A stretch of 64,000 nt of DNA. Source: Phialocephala subalpina. Lineage: Eukaryota; Ascomycota; Leotiomycetes; Helotiales; Mollisiaceae. Every line of letters starts with the position of its first letter. The first letter of the stretch is position 1. The position numbers and the translations under genes are program-made. Where the stretch lies: positions 676,079 to 740,078 of the forward strand of contig FJOG01000018.1 of NCBI GenBank assembly GCA_900073065.1. Direction: 5' to 3'. Under the pieces are notes generated by a model, which saw nothing but the letters and a program-made list of their open reading frames with translations, was not told the DNA's origin and ran no database searches. Below, piece by piece: positions 12,126 to 24,200 of the stretch.

Positions 12126-13242
12126 GATCACAAAGCGTCGGACGTGGCCTAGGACGAGAGGATAGAGCGCTCGAGTTTTGTTTGGAGAAGGTTGATGCAA
12201 AGTCGAGCTGTTGGCGATGTCTTTGCAAGCACCGTAGGCAATTGGGTGAAACGGGTGATCAGTTGAGAAAGAGGTTTGCAGGCAGACGAAAACAAAAGGC
12301 GCGTTCTGGAAGGTCAATTATTCGAGCATATCTAGAACTCTTGAAATTTTTGGCTTGAAGGATGTAAAGATTTAGAAGTGTTTAATCTCCTCATTATTCT
12401 GCCTCTCCTGGTATGACGGTGGCGCGGAGGGTCAGTCATGACTTGCCACGGAGCATGCCGGCATCTTGTAACACACATCCCGCTGCCTTATTGAGAATAC
12501 TCCCATCTTAGCGTGAATTGGGCTAGTGATAGTTGCTTTTCTTTGACAGGCTTCACCGTCATTAGCATTCATACCGACGGCCATATACATTCACGTGATA
12601 AATTGTTGCTGTTCCGTGTTTCCTGAGGACCTTCCACACGCCGGATAAGATTGCAACAGCAAGTAGCTAGTATAATAGGAATTCTATCATACTGGCTCTA
12701 GTGACAGCGATTCACGGTAACATCAATAAGTCCATATCACGTGGGAGGTAGATGCAGGCTCGAATCGATCGATTAACATTATCCTTCTGACCCAGTTCAG
12801 AGCATTGTTCGTTCGCGAAGTTGAGAAATTAGCCAAGTTTGTATTGCCATAAAGAGTTGGTTTAAAGCGCTTCCGAGAATAGGCCGCCGCATATTCCGAC
12901 ATGCCTACAACTTGTTCGCCCCGGACAGATTTAAGATATGATACCGCTCTGATTCACGGATTTTCATTTCTGCTAGTTCCGTCTGCTCATCTCCCAGTTT
13001 TTCAAGCCATTCCTCGAAGTCCCATGGCCATCCGGACTTTGGGCTACCCCTACATCGTTCCCATAGCTTCATTCTTGATCTTCCCCCGGTTTGCCTTCTT
13101 GATTCTCACTTTTCCCTTCTTCAAAGTCCTAAAATATAGCGGAATCCGGCGGCCTTCGACTGTGTTGTATCGTCGGATTTCCTCGTCACTTCTGCTTTCG
13201 TACTCGATTTGAAATTGCCTCCTTTCACGGTTCTACCCATGT
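12126..13242. other. Gene-free stretch
   Basis: No gene supported. It contains CACGTG boxes near 12593 and 12739 and the second copy of the duplicated segment (12796-12890). The phrase ttcaaagtcctaaa occurs at about 13121 and again at about 13242, a small direct repeat bordering the next gene. Confidence 0.4.
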
Positions 13243-13911
13243 TCAAAGTCCTAAATTGATGCGAACATTCTGAGTTACTATCTCAAGCGCCGTTACTGCT
13301 CGAAGCACCAACCTTCCTCTCCTGCAGCCGCCTATGAACCTCACCATGGGATCCTCTACCTTCTCACTCTCCTCCCTCCCAAAATATCGATTGATCTGCC
13401 CCATGAAAATCGCAGACGGGCTCACATTCGGCTTCCTCTCCTTCAAACACTTCAGTGCTTCCGCCGCCGTCATCTCCTTCTGAAAGCAGAGAAAAGCAAG
13501 CACAGCAGCAGCTGAGCGATTGAGTCTCAACGCGCAATGTACCAGAACCTTCCCTTCTTGTTTGAGTGCGTTGGAGATGAATGTGGTGATTGAGGGGATG
13601 TGGGGGGTGATGTTGTCGATGTCGAGGATGGGAATGTGGAGGTAGGCTCGGTTTGTGTCGTCTGCTGGGTGAGGGTGCGTGCACATGTTGAGGATGTGTG
13701 TAATTTCTACCGGAATTGTGGTGGGGAATTTGGAGATATAAAGTCCGGGCACGACTTTGAACATTTGATACAGCTCCTTTTCAGTGACGCAAGTATCCGT
13801 GGCGATATGTGCGCGATCGAGGCGGCCTTGCTGAGTTGCGCTGTCTGCTGTTTGCGATGTCCCTCTAGGTGTAGGCGTTTGAGTCGTGGTATGAGGTGTA
13901 GTTGTGTCCAT
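13243..13911 (-). CDS. Dual-specificity phosphatase-like protein
   Basis: One uninterrupted frame of 222 residues from ATG at 13911 to TGA at 13243. After a Thr/Pro-rich N-terminus of about 45 residues comes a DSP-type fold. It has VVPGLYISKFPTT near the start of the domain, HIPILDID with the likely general-acid Asp, and the signature VHCALRLNRSAAAVLAFL. The signature fits the C-x5-R catalytic loop (Cys and Arg present). The usual Gly at the third position after the Cys is Arg, and the loop is unusually bulky, so activity is uncertain. DSPs dephosphorylate Ser/Thr and Tyr residues, MAP kinases being common substrates; the substrate here is unknown. The phosphatase lies between accessory loci and shares no promoter with a recognised gene. 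The C-terminal 45 residues after the domain are basic and not assigned. Confidence 0.75.
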   Translation of the reverse strand: MDTTTPHTTTQTPTPRGTSQTADSATQQGRLDRAHIATDTCVTEKELYQMFKVVPGLYISKFPTTIPVEITHILNMCTHPHPADDTNRAYLHIPILDIDNITPHIPSITTFISNALKQEGKVLVHCALRLNRSAAAVLAFLCFQKEMTAAEALKCLKERKPNVSPSAIFMGQINRYFGREESEKVEDPMVRFIGGCRRGRLVLRAVTALEIVTQNVRINLGL

Positions 13912-14257
13912 CTTGATTTTGTTTCTGATTATGAAGAAGAAATGTCTTTGGACGTGATGTTGGTGGAATCGAGGTAGTTCTGTGAAGATGAAGTTGTTTG
14001 AACTTTGAATTTTGTCTTGTCCTTTTTGGTTAAAAGTGAAAGATGAGAGAGAGACAGGAAGCTAACTTAGCGCCGTTCTCCACAGAACTTGTTGATATTA
14101 TAAGAGGTAGAGGACAGGCAGCGATACGACCACCACCCTACATGCCGCAATGGTCTATTTGGCACATTGCCTACGTGAATGAAGGGTTCTGTCATTTCAC
14201 TGTGCGCTTTCATCATCAACGTCAGATTGTTGCAGAGGTCGTCCGCCGCAGATTCTC

Positions 14258-14404
14258 TGAGTGCTGCCCCTCAACTTAAGCCCTGCCCCCGATTTAGGTG
14301 CTGCCCCTCAACTTGAATGCTGCCCCTCGACCTGCCCCCAAATTAGGTGCTACCCCACTGACCCCAGGTTTGAGTGCTGCCCCAACTTGGATTCTGCCCT
14401 TGGC
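14258..14404. repeat. Imperfect tandem repeat, unit about 17-20 bp
   Basis: About eight degenerate units related to gctgcccctcaacttgaat, alternating with a variant ending atttaggt. Examples start near 14263, 14300 and 14319, with further copies to about 14395. No open frame spans it with protein-like composition. Confidence 0.75.
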
Positions 14405-15187
14405 TTTGAAGAATGATCCAAGTGGCAAGTATATGTAGATATGACAATCTCATTTTTATGTCTACGTTGCGGAGAAAGATAACCAGGCCATCCAAGGGAA
14501 GGTGGAATACAAGAGCCAAAACGAAATGTCCACATATCAGATAGTTGGTAGGTGTTGTCACCTATTATAATATCCCTCACTTCCCAATTCTGTTTGGATG
14601 TTTCGTGCGATAGTCGTGCTGCTGTATAGAGCCGATATCATCACGGGTAACTCATCATTGGCACACCCAGAGAAGGTTTTGATGGTCTTATGTAAGCATA
14701 CAAACAGGACGGAAGGGCGATCGGAGGATCTGGCATTTTAGTTATTACGTCAGCTACGGTTCGGGGTGCTAGAGAGCCAAAAAGATCTTCTGAGGGGTTG
14801 AGTGCAGAGTTTTGGAGAATTTGGAAAGGTTCAGTGGATGGGAGCGTTAAGGTATTTATTACAGTGGTCACTTGCTCACCTACAGCTACCTGCTATCACA
14901 AATTTACTCTTCAAAACACGGCGCTTGGGTCACGTGTTGTTAATCGCGCTTTCAACTTGGAAACTGCAGCAAGACAGGTCCTCCTCATTAAGACCAGCAA
15001 CACTAGCATGGGTCGTCACAGACTTCTTGGATGTTCGTTTGAGATGAAGAGACACAGCGAGCTCCCTGTAACATGAAACTGTAGCAAGCAACGAACATGG
15101 TAGCTTGGGATTGATGCCTTTCAACGCTAGCATTGGTTGGACGTGATATATGCGTACCAAATTTGAGAGCTCTACGCTCTCAGCTCC
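14405..15187. other. Gene-free stretch downstream of the RTA1-like gene
   Basis: A minus-strand open frame at 14641-14871 (76 codons) has acceptable composition but no start context or partner exon, so it is not annotated. Nothing else is supported. Confidence 0.35.
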
Positions 15188-16289
15188 TTATCTTGCTCTT
15201 GGTTGATCGTAATAATGACCGACGACAACTTTGGGCTCATTTCGTGGGCTCTCGGTAGTTGTCTCTTCGGCAGCGGCGAGCTCCTCTTCGGCTGATCTTT
15301 CCCCTCTGAACGGGAACTTTGCCTGTTTCCATTTGCGTCCGAACCCGATACCGGGGTGTAGAATCGTTAAGCATGTGCATGCAATAATGACCATAACGCC
15401 ATCTAGAATCATGAACTGAACCTCACTGTTCGCAAGATGTCCCGAGAAGCCACCACTCAGTTCGACAGATCGGAAGACGGTCCTGACAAAGAGGCAAATT
15501 GCTGCCACTCCGAGAGCTAAATGAATGTCAGCATCTATTGCTAAATCGGCGAAGCAGAAGACATACATATCAGGAACCATTTGAACCTGCTGCTGTTGTA
15601 GAGATCAGCGTGCCGAGGATTGCGTTCACTTTCGTGCCGTCGGACTCTGAAGAGAAACTCAAGACTGCAAACCGTGAATGCGAAGAGACTGGCCACTTGA
15701 AGAGACAATCCCGCCACTAAGATGTGAGTCCCGAGATCAATCTGCATCTCCGGTCAGCCTTCCTTCGATCTCTGCCCTTGTCTCGGGTTCTTACCATCTT
15801 TTGGTTTGTCAATGGCACAGACGCTGCAATGCCTCCTCCCACAGCTTGAACCACGAGACTGACCACATCACAGCCCATGAAGAAAACGGTATAGGTCCTA
15901 GGCCGTATTCGACTGATACTCTCCCCATAGATGACGACTATTCGTCCGAGACAGAGGTATATAGCAGCAGCCATGAAAACCGGACCAATAGTCAAACAGA
16001 TCAAATACCACAGGAAGTACGCTCTGTTGAATGGGTCGTAATGGATGAGGATTCTCGCAATGTAACCAAGTGATTCACATGCGAGCCCCAAAAGCATCGA
16101 TACGCAGACCAGCCCCGTTTTGTATTTGATGCCCAAGATGATTTGTGCAAGACCAAGGACATCGATTATGATGAGGAAGAGGACATTCCCAGCCATAGAA
16201 GGCTGGTAATGGATGAACCCCCATTTCTTAACATCACAGGTTGCGAGCGAGCAGACGAAGCCAGGTATGTAGCCTGCTGGGAGAACCAT
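15188..16289 (-). CDS. RTA1-like multi-spanning membrane protein
   Basis: Exons on the minus strand are 16289-15795, 15741-15567 and 15516-15188, joining in phase to 332 residues. Introns start GTAAGA and GTATGT. The protein has about seven hydrophobic segments. It also has the family-typical stretches LACESLGYIARILIHYDP, FMAAAIYLCLGRIVVIYG and VVQAVGGGIAASV, followed by FRSVELSGGFSGHLANSE, all hallmarks of RTA1/RSB1 family proteins. Characterised members are plasma-membrane proteins linked to resistance to lipophilic compounds (7-aminocholesterol, sphingoid long-chain bases). The gene reads away from the PKS, with about 1.9 kb between the two starts. It might give tolerance to the polyketide, but this is inference from position only. 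The tail is charged and cytosolic-looking. Confidence 0.92.
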
Positions 16290-18202
16290 CTTGAGATCGA
16301 TAGAGGTTTGAAACGGCTTGCTCGAGCAACGCCTGTGGCTTTTAACTCAAAGACAAAGAGCTGATTTCGAGATGGTCTTGAAGCTCGGGCATTGGTGGTT
16401 CTCTTACAGCAAAGAAGACGTCTGCTGCAAGACCCTACTGCTTTGCCTTGGGACTCGAGCCTCGCTTCTCCTTTGCGGAGATCGTGTTCCGCATGCCAAT
16501 ATGGTTGAATCGATACATGTTGGGCGTGTGTATGCGAATCAGAATACTTCAATATATTATGAGGCGTTACACATGCGTGAAGGCGGCGCATGCGAGTGCA
16601 AACAGAAAGATGTCGTCGGGTACGCTAGTCGCATCGATACTGCTATTCTACTTCGGGGATAGTTCAAACCCACTGCCTTGGGCGACATTTTGTTGCCCGG
16701 ATCTTTCATCCTTCTCTTCCGTCGGATGCAAACATCAACATCACCAGAAAGACTGTGCCTCTGAAGTACATCTACTTCACCTTCGTGCCTCTCGACTGCG
16801 ACAACATCCTGCTACATATTCGACAACTGCATCTCTCCAATTCTGGCCACCATTTATCGCCGCTACGCGCCAGACGACACCGGTTCACTCCACAATCAGT
16901 ATCGGTACTCCGGGACGCTCAGGCTAAAGTACGTCTACCTTCTAGCCTAGAATTCGGCTGCGAGAAATGTCCCTATTTTTGAAGACAATTGTATACTGTA
17001 CCTCTGGTCGTCAGCCGTTTTTCCAAATCGGCCACTCGGATCGTTAACCGATCGTCTCAGGACTTTGCCCATCATAGATCCTGCACATTGATGGTGCGCT
17101 TAAACAGGGGCTCTGGTCGAGCTCGACGACCCTGGGGGAGCCTTGCTTCTGCTATATGCACGCCTTTCCCCAAATGTCTCTGTATTATCAATTTGCATAG
17201 GCTGAAGGCTCTTCTATTGGCGCCTGCACAGCTTTCCATCAATCCACGCGAGCATGGCTGTGGCGCTTCCCGTCCCATTTCTCCCTCCCGCGCGGGTGAG
17301 AGATCTATCGGACTGATTCCTGCGGTTAGGTCAGCCACTCATGATATGTGTTTTCGTTATGCTGATTTGTTTCCATTCAAATACAATAATTTATCAATTT
17401 ACTGGTGATATCCGAGAGTGGTTTTTTTGGTTGGTCTCTCTGCCGAAAAGAATTTTGTGGCTCAAATATTTCACTACTGCCTTGTAACTCATCTTTTGAA
17501 TCTCCTTTTGTTTTCCCTTTCTTCCTCCATAACGTCAATTTTTCATACCGCAGGCACAATTCTAATAGAGGGATGCATTGAGCCTAGCATCCTCCGAGCT
17601 GACGCAATCATGCAAAGTACTTTCGGGTCGCAGGCTCGCGATACGTCTGATCCATTATCAATGATCCTTCACGGAAGATGTACTCGACCACCAATCTATC
17701 AGTCGAAGAGCGAGACTTGCTATCTCGACATGTCGGATGAAGCATGGATATAGCCACTTTCATTGAATTAGGCCTCAAATGCGGCCTTTTTCTCCTCTGA
17801 TTATCCTTGAACTCGAAAGTTCTGGGTTGACGCTATTGATATGGGCTGGTCGACGACATCCCGTTGCTCCGTCTGAAGGGACAATTCTAGATGGAGGCAC
17901 AGTCAACAAGGAGTCTTTGCTTGCTGAGCACCTCTGTGAGATCTCAATGAAGCAATTCTGACAGACGACGCTCCTTTCTAAGTTCAACTTCTTTCAGACT
18001 ATTCGCAAATTTCCTCCAATGAGCATTTCAAGGACTGCGAGCACGAGCCACCGTGTAGAAAGTCCTACTCTTGAATATGCAGTATAATATCCCTTGAAGA
18101 AAAGTTGTGTCTCCCTAGTCTTGCAGACCGTTACCTGTGTCGTGACTTCTCCCACTCAACTTCTTGAACATCTTTCAAAAAGCAGAGACCCAATTTACCA
18201 AT
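16290..18202. other. Divergent upstream region between RTA1-like gene and PKS
   Basis: About 1.9 kb shared upstream sequence. Scattered open frames (for example 16448-16927 and 16989-17408) have no recognisable motif; I looked for a Zn2Cys6 regulator and saw none. The first part must hold the RTA1-like promoter and the last part the PKS promoter and leader. Confidence 0.45.
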
Positions 18203-21200
18203 ATGGCAGAACCTCCAGCACCAATAGCCATCATTGGCATGGGATGTCGACTCCCAGGAGGCTCTGACAGCCCAGAAAAGCTATGGAATATGCTTTCTGA
18301 AGGCAGGAGTGGATGGCGAGAGATACCCGAAGGCCGCTGGAACAAAGACAGCTTCTACCACCCCCATCTCGAAGCAAGAGAAGCCATTAACGTCAAAGGA
18401 CTTTACTTTCTAGAACAAGATATCGCTGCTTTCGATGCTCGATTCTTCGGGATCCATCCTCATGAGGCACATTGTCTGGATCCTCAACAACGAATATTGA
18501 TTGAAACGACGTACGAGGCTATTGAGAATGCCGGAATTACACTTCAAGCCATTAAGGGGACAGATACATCAGTGCATGTTGGAGCATATGCCACTGAGTA
18601 AGAATACCTATCTTCCGTTGATGATATGTGCTAATCTCTTAACAGCTTTGAACGTATGGGATACAAGGATCTTTCGAGGATTCCCAAACTTCATATGATC
18701 GGATCAGGAATCGCTATCCTTTCGAACCGACTCTCCTACGTGTTTGACTTGAAGGGAGCCTCAAGTACAGTCGATACTGGTTGTTCGGGTAGTATGGTGG
18801 CTCTACATCAAGCTTGCCAAGGACTTCGAAACAGAGAGTCGAGTATGGCAATTGTAGCTGGAACGCAACTTGTGTTGACTCCAGACCAAATAATCCCCAT
18901 GAGCATGGTTGGGTAAGTCCGAAATTTTTTTTTAATTCCAAAGTAGTTTCAGACCTGACGTTACCCATAGCATGACGAACCCTGACGGACGGTGCTACGT
19001 CTTCGACAGTCGAGGGTCAGGTTACGCGCGAGGAGAGGGTGTTGTTTCCTTCGTCTTGAAAAGGCTTGACGATGCCATTCAAGATGACGACAACATCCAT
19101 GCTGTCATTCGAAATACGGGTCTTAATCAAGACGGAAAGACGGCCGGTATATCTTTGCCCAATCCGATAGCTCAAGCAGCCTTGATGCGCAGCGTGTATA
19201 AGTCAGCAGGTCTTAGTCCTCGAGATACCGGTTATGTGGAGGCTCACGGCACAGGCACAGTAGCGGGTAAGTCACTCGAAATATCCCAAGCACTGTGGTA
19301 CATCTATTGATATAACCATAGGTGACATTGCCGAGATCTCGTCAATAGCCAAAGTGTTCTGCGGTGACATCGATCGGAAGGACGAGATCTTTGTCGGCTC
19401 TATCAAATCAAACATTGGCCATTTGGAGGCATCTAGTGGTGTTGCTGGCCTTATAAAGGCTGTGTTGATCCTTAAGAACAACACAATTCCACCAAACATC
19501 GACTTTGAGAAGCCAAAAGAGAGCTTACACCTCGAGGAGCGCAATGTTAAGGTATATGCAATTGCTTCCATCCTTGCTTTTTGGGCATTGACGTTACCTT
19601 CCAGATACCAACACAAATGACGCCACTTCCATCAACTGGCATACCTCGAGTGTCTGTGAATTCATTTGGCTATGGCGGCACGAACGCCCACGGTAATCAG
19701 CCGCTCTCATTACTCATCCTCCTTTGCACTGTTTGCAGTGCTTAAGCCCCGGACCCATACTTCATACCTTCCAAATCTTGCTCCTTGAAGGAAATTTCTT
19801 GCTGATTGGTTGTAGTGATTCTTGAGGCGGCGCCAATGAGCGTCCATCCTGGTGGAACACCTGAATCACCAGAATCGACATCATCCTATGAGATGGACTT
19901 TGAACAAGCTGTCCAGGACGCACTTGAGAACAGTACTTCTTCGAGCGACGATGCCGCCAATGAAACATCCGGCTCAGATGTGTCCACCGAGCCAACACCT
20001 GTAGATTCTCTCACAAACTCTACCATAGAGATTTCTCACCCAAAGAAGATTAGTTCACAGGAAGAGCCAGCCACCACCGTCGCCATTTCTCATGAACTTC
20101 AAACCCCAGTCGATATTCTTCCTCATTCGGAACTCATCGTTCTGTCCGCAAAGTCAGAAACGTCATTGCGAGCTGTGATCAACAATATCCAAGGCTGGGC
20201 GACTTCTCATAAAGATGACACCAACCTCCATGATCTAGCGTATACCTTGTCTAGTCGTAGAACACATCACCAATTCCGATACAGTACTATTGCAAGCAGC
20301 TACGAAGACCTCATTGCCTCGTTGGAGAGCCCATCTCCAAGGATTACAAAGTCATCCACCACCTTCCGAAATATTTTCATTTTCACTGGGCAAGGTAAGT
20401 CTCGAGTTACTTTCAGTGTCACCCAAAAGAGGTATGCTAAAACTACAATTACAATATACAGGCGCTCAGTGGTTCGCTATGGGAAGAGAACTTATCGTAG
20501 CAAATCCTGTCTTCCAAGCCTCCATGTTGAAATCAGACGAGGTTCTAAGTCGCCTCGGAGCCACTTGGAGTTTGATCGAGGAATTGTCAAAAGATGAAGC
20601 TTCTTCACGAGTCAGCGAGGCTGAGATCTCGCAACCATCCACCACTGCTGTTCAAATCGCCCTTGTTGGCCTTCTGGCAAGCATTGGCGTCAAGCCCGAG
20701 ATCGTCTTGGGCCACAGCAGTGGAGAGATCGTCGCAGCATACGCTGCAGGTGCTCTGGACCACGAAGCGGCCTTGGAGGTGTCCTATCGAAGAGGGTTCA
20801 TGTCACAAGCTTGCAGACGCGTTATTCCTGGCAAAGGCGCAATGATTGCTGTCGGTTTGGGCGAGGAAGATGTGATGCAGTACATCAACAAAACGACATC
20901 TGGGGTAATTGCTGTTGCTTGCGTCAACAGTCCTATCAGCACTACTATATCTGGCGACGAATCAGCTATCGACGAACTTCACAATCTCCTCCAAGCCGAG
21001 CGCATCTTCAATCGAAAGCTGAAAATAGACACTGCGTATCACTCCCATCATATGAAGATGGTCGCCGATGATTATCTGAAATCGATCGCACACATCACCT
21101 CAAAACCATTGGATCCAGACGTCAAGTTTATATCTTCAGTCACTTCCTCTGAAAAGACTTCGGGATTCGATGCTCAGTACTGGGTCGACAATCTCGTTTC

Positions 21201-24200
21201 CAAGGTCCGCTTCGACAGCGCCTTGGATCTCATCTGTCAGAGGGAGCTTGCTGTCTCACGCATGGGTGACGAGCTTCCGCTCAGCCTCATCATCGAAATT
21301 GGGCCACATAGCGCACTCGCCGGGCCAGTACGACAGATCTTGAAACCAATCGAAGGTTTCAAGTCTATGTACCTTCCGACTCTTGTCCGAGGGCAGAGCG
21401 GCGTTGCCTCCGTGCTTGAGACTGCTGGCAAGCTATTTGAGTCTGGCTACAATGTCTTATTGGATTCTGTCTTAGTTATGAACGGCTCGGAACCTTCATC
21501 GACAGTCGGCTCGCTACCTCCATACCCTTGGGACCACTCTCAAAGCTACTTCATCGAATCAAATCTCAGCAAACAACATCGCTTCCGTGCGCACGCTCCT
21601 CATGATCTTCTTGGACTCCGAGTGGTCGGAACGACGATCCATGAGCCAACATGGAAGCATGTGATTAGTCTGGAATCGCTGCCATGGCTACGAGATCACG
21701 TCGTTGATGGTTTCATGATCTATCCTGGAGCAGCCTACCTTTGTATGGCCATTGAAGCAATCCGACAGATCAGTATCGACCGCAAAATGACCGCCACGAT
21801 GTCGAAGATTCTGATGAAGAATATCTCATTCTCCAAAGCGATTGTTATTCCTGACCAACGTCCTGATGGCCTGACGCCAGATGTTGAGATCCAACTCACG
21901 CTTCGCCCAGAGAGGAACTTGAACGATCACACTTGGGAAACGTTCAGAATTCTCTCGCAATCAGCTGATAATGCTTGGAGTGAGCACTGCTCGGGATCCA
22001 TCATGGTCGAATGGGCAAATAAGATTGACGAGGTTGAGGGCTGGAGAGAGCAGGAGATGACGATCGAGAAGCAGTTGAGTACACTTCTATCCATGAAGGA
22101 TGAGTGCGATCTCGAGTTTGATGGAGAGCAACTGTAAGTGAAAGTCCAATTGTCCATTTGTCCTTGGGATATTTTATTCGCAAATCATGTCCTTTGCCAG
22201 AACAGACGATAGTTGACTCCCTGCCGTCAGGTACAAGGACTTCGCATCGAACGGTAACGTCTTTGGTCCCACCTTCTCAAATGTCAACAGCGCCCAGATA
22301 GGTGCCCACATCGGCATAGCGAATGTCACAATTCCGGATGTTGGCAAGGTCATGCCAGCTGGTCACATGCAGCCACATCTCATTCATCCCGCGACCTTTG
22401 ACGCGATCAGCCATCTTGGAATGCCTCTGTACAGAAGAAGCTGCTCTTCTGGTCCTGTTATGCCAACTGGAATGGACGAAGTCATCATCAACATGAACGT
22501 TGGCAACAAAGCAGGCAGCAAATGGGTTGTCGCGACAAGAATGAATTCAGAAGGACCAAGATCTGCTCTTATGAATACCATGGTCTTCCAAGAGAATGAT
22601 GATCTCAGCTTGAGCCCTATCATCACCATTCAATCGGGGTCACTCCGAGGTGTCGGCGAGGCCACGGCTGATGAAACGAACCTGCCATTCAATCGAAAGA
22701 TGAGCTACCGCATGAATTGGCAACCGGACGTGGACTCTCTTGCGCCGAGCACGACATCTGCGCTTGGTAAAGTGCAGAGAGATGACGGGCTATCAACACT
22801 ACCTCCGAATGAGGAAATGGCTTTGCACGAATTGGCAGCTGCGATATACATTCGCCGAGCGTTGACTGCGCTTGGAGGCGAGGATCCAGCTTCCATGAAA
22901 CCTCACCATGTGGAGTTACTCGCTTGGCTGAGGAGATTCGATGTCTCCGAGACAAGCAAAAATATCCTCGAGGAGCATTCCGACCTTGCAGCTGAAGTTT
23001 GGCTTCAGCGAAGTTTAGATGCAGGCGTTGAAGGGCAGATGCTTGCTCGCATTGGTCAGGCATTACCATCCATCCTTTCGGGCGAGACAGACTCACTGGC
23101 ACTCATGCTTGAGGATGACCTTCTAGCGAGATTCTATTCGACCGGCTTGATTGTTCCGAACTATCTTCAGATGGTGGAATATCTCAAACTTCTAGCCTTC
23201 AAGCAACCGCACATGACGATCCTCGAGGTTGGCGCTGGTACAGGAGGTGCTACACTTCCTCTGATCCAGTCTCTTGATCGAGAGGAAGGACTGCTACTTC
23301 ACAACTACATCTACACCGACATCTCAGCAGGTTTCTTCGAGCAAGCAAAGACTCTCCTTCAAAATTGGACAGATTACATCGAGTTCAAGACGCTGGATGT
23401 TTCGAAAGATATAATTGCACAAGGCTTCAAAGAGGGCAGTGTTGACCTCGTCATTGCTTCGAATGTCTTGCATGCCACGAGCGAGCTCGATGCTACTGTC
23501 GAGAATGTCCGAAAGCTGATGAAGCCTGGTGGTAGAATGGTGCTTATTGAGCTTACCAGATTAACTGCCGCCATCAATGTCATCTTTGGCACGCTCGCCG
23601 GTTGGTGGGAGGCTTCAGATGGCCGTGAAGACTGCCCTCTTCTTACTCTGGAGAAGTGGAACATGACATTGACTCGCAACGGCTTTGGTGGAGTCGAAAT
23701 TGCCGTCCCGGATCACGAAGGCCACACTGCTCGGTCATTTATGATCGTCAGCAAAACCGTGAATGTTCAGCCCACCGATGTGCTTCTGCCAGCTGTCAGC
23801 GTTATCGCGGGCACGAATCCTGGACTGCAATCATTTGCGACCACGATGGTGTCCAGCTTGTTAGCTGCAGGATACCAGTCCTCGTTGACGGAACTGGAAT
23901 CTCGTGCGACAGAAGCCGAGACCGTTTACATCGTGCTTGACGACGCCACAGAACCTTTGCTTGTCGGCCCTGCTCAAGAGCGGTATCAAGAAATCGTCAA
24001 TCTTGTCACCAAAGAGAAACAAGTTATCTGGGTTAGCTGCCAAGACAGTCATTCGCCAACGTCAGACCCTGCAAAGGGCCTTGTGACAGGTCTAGCCAGA
24101 GTCGTTCGTCGTGAGAACGAAGGAATGAGGTTCGTTACTCTAGATATCCAGCAAGATATCAGCCCAGCCGGACCAGTTATCGCTGCGGTACTGGACGTTC

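Noticed and set aside
13600..13977. Plus-strand open frame of 125 codons
   Set aside because: Shadow of the phosphatase gene on the other strand; composition is repetitive (Val, Cys, Gly).
16290..18202. Possible pathway-specific regulator beside the PKS
   Set aside because: Looked for a Zn2Cys6 or bZIP motif in all frames and found none.
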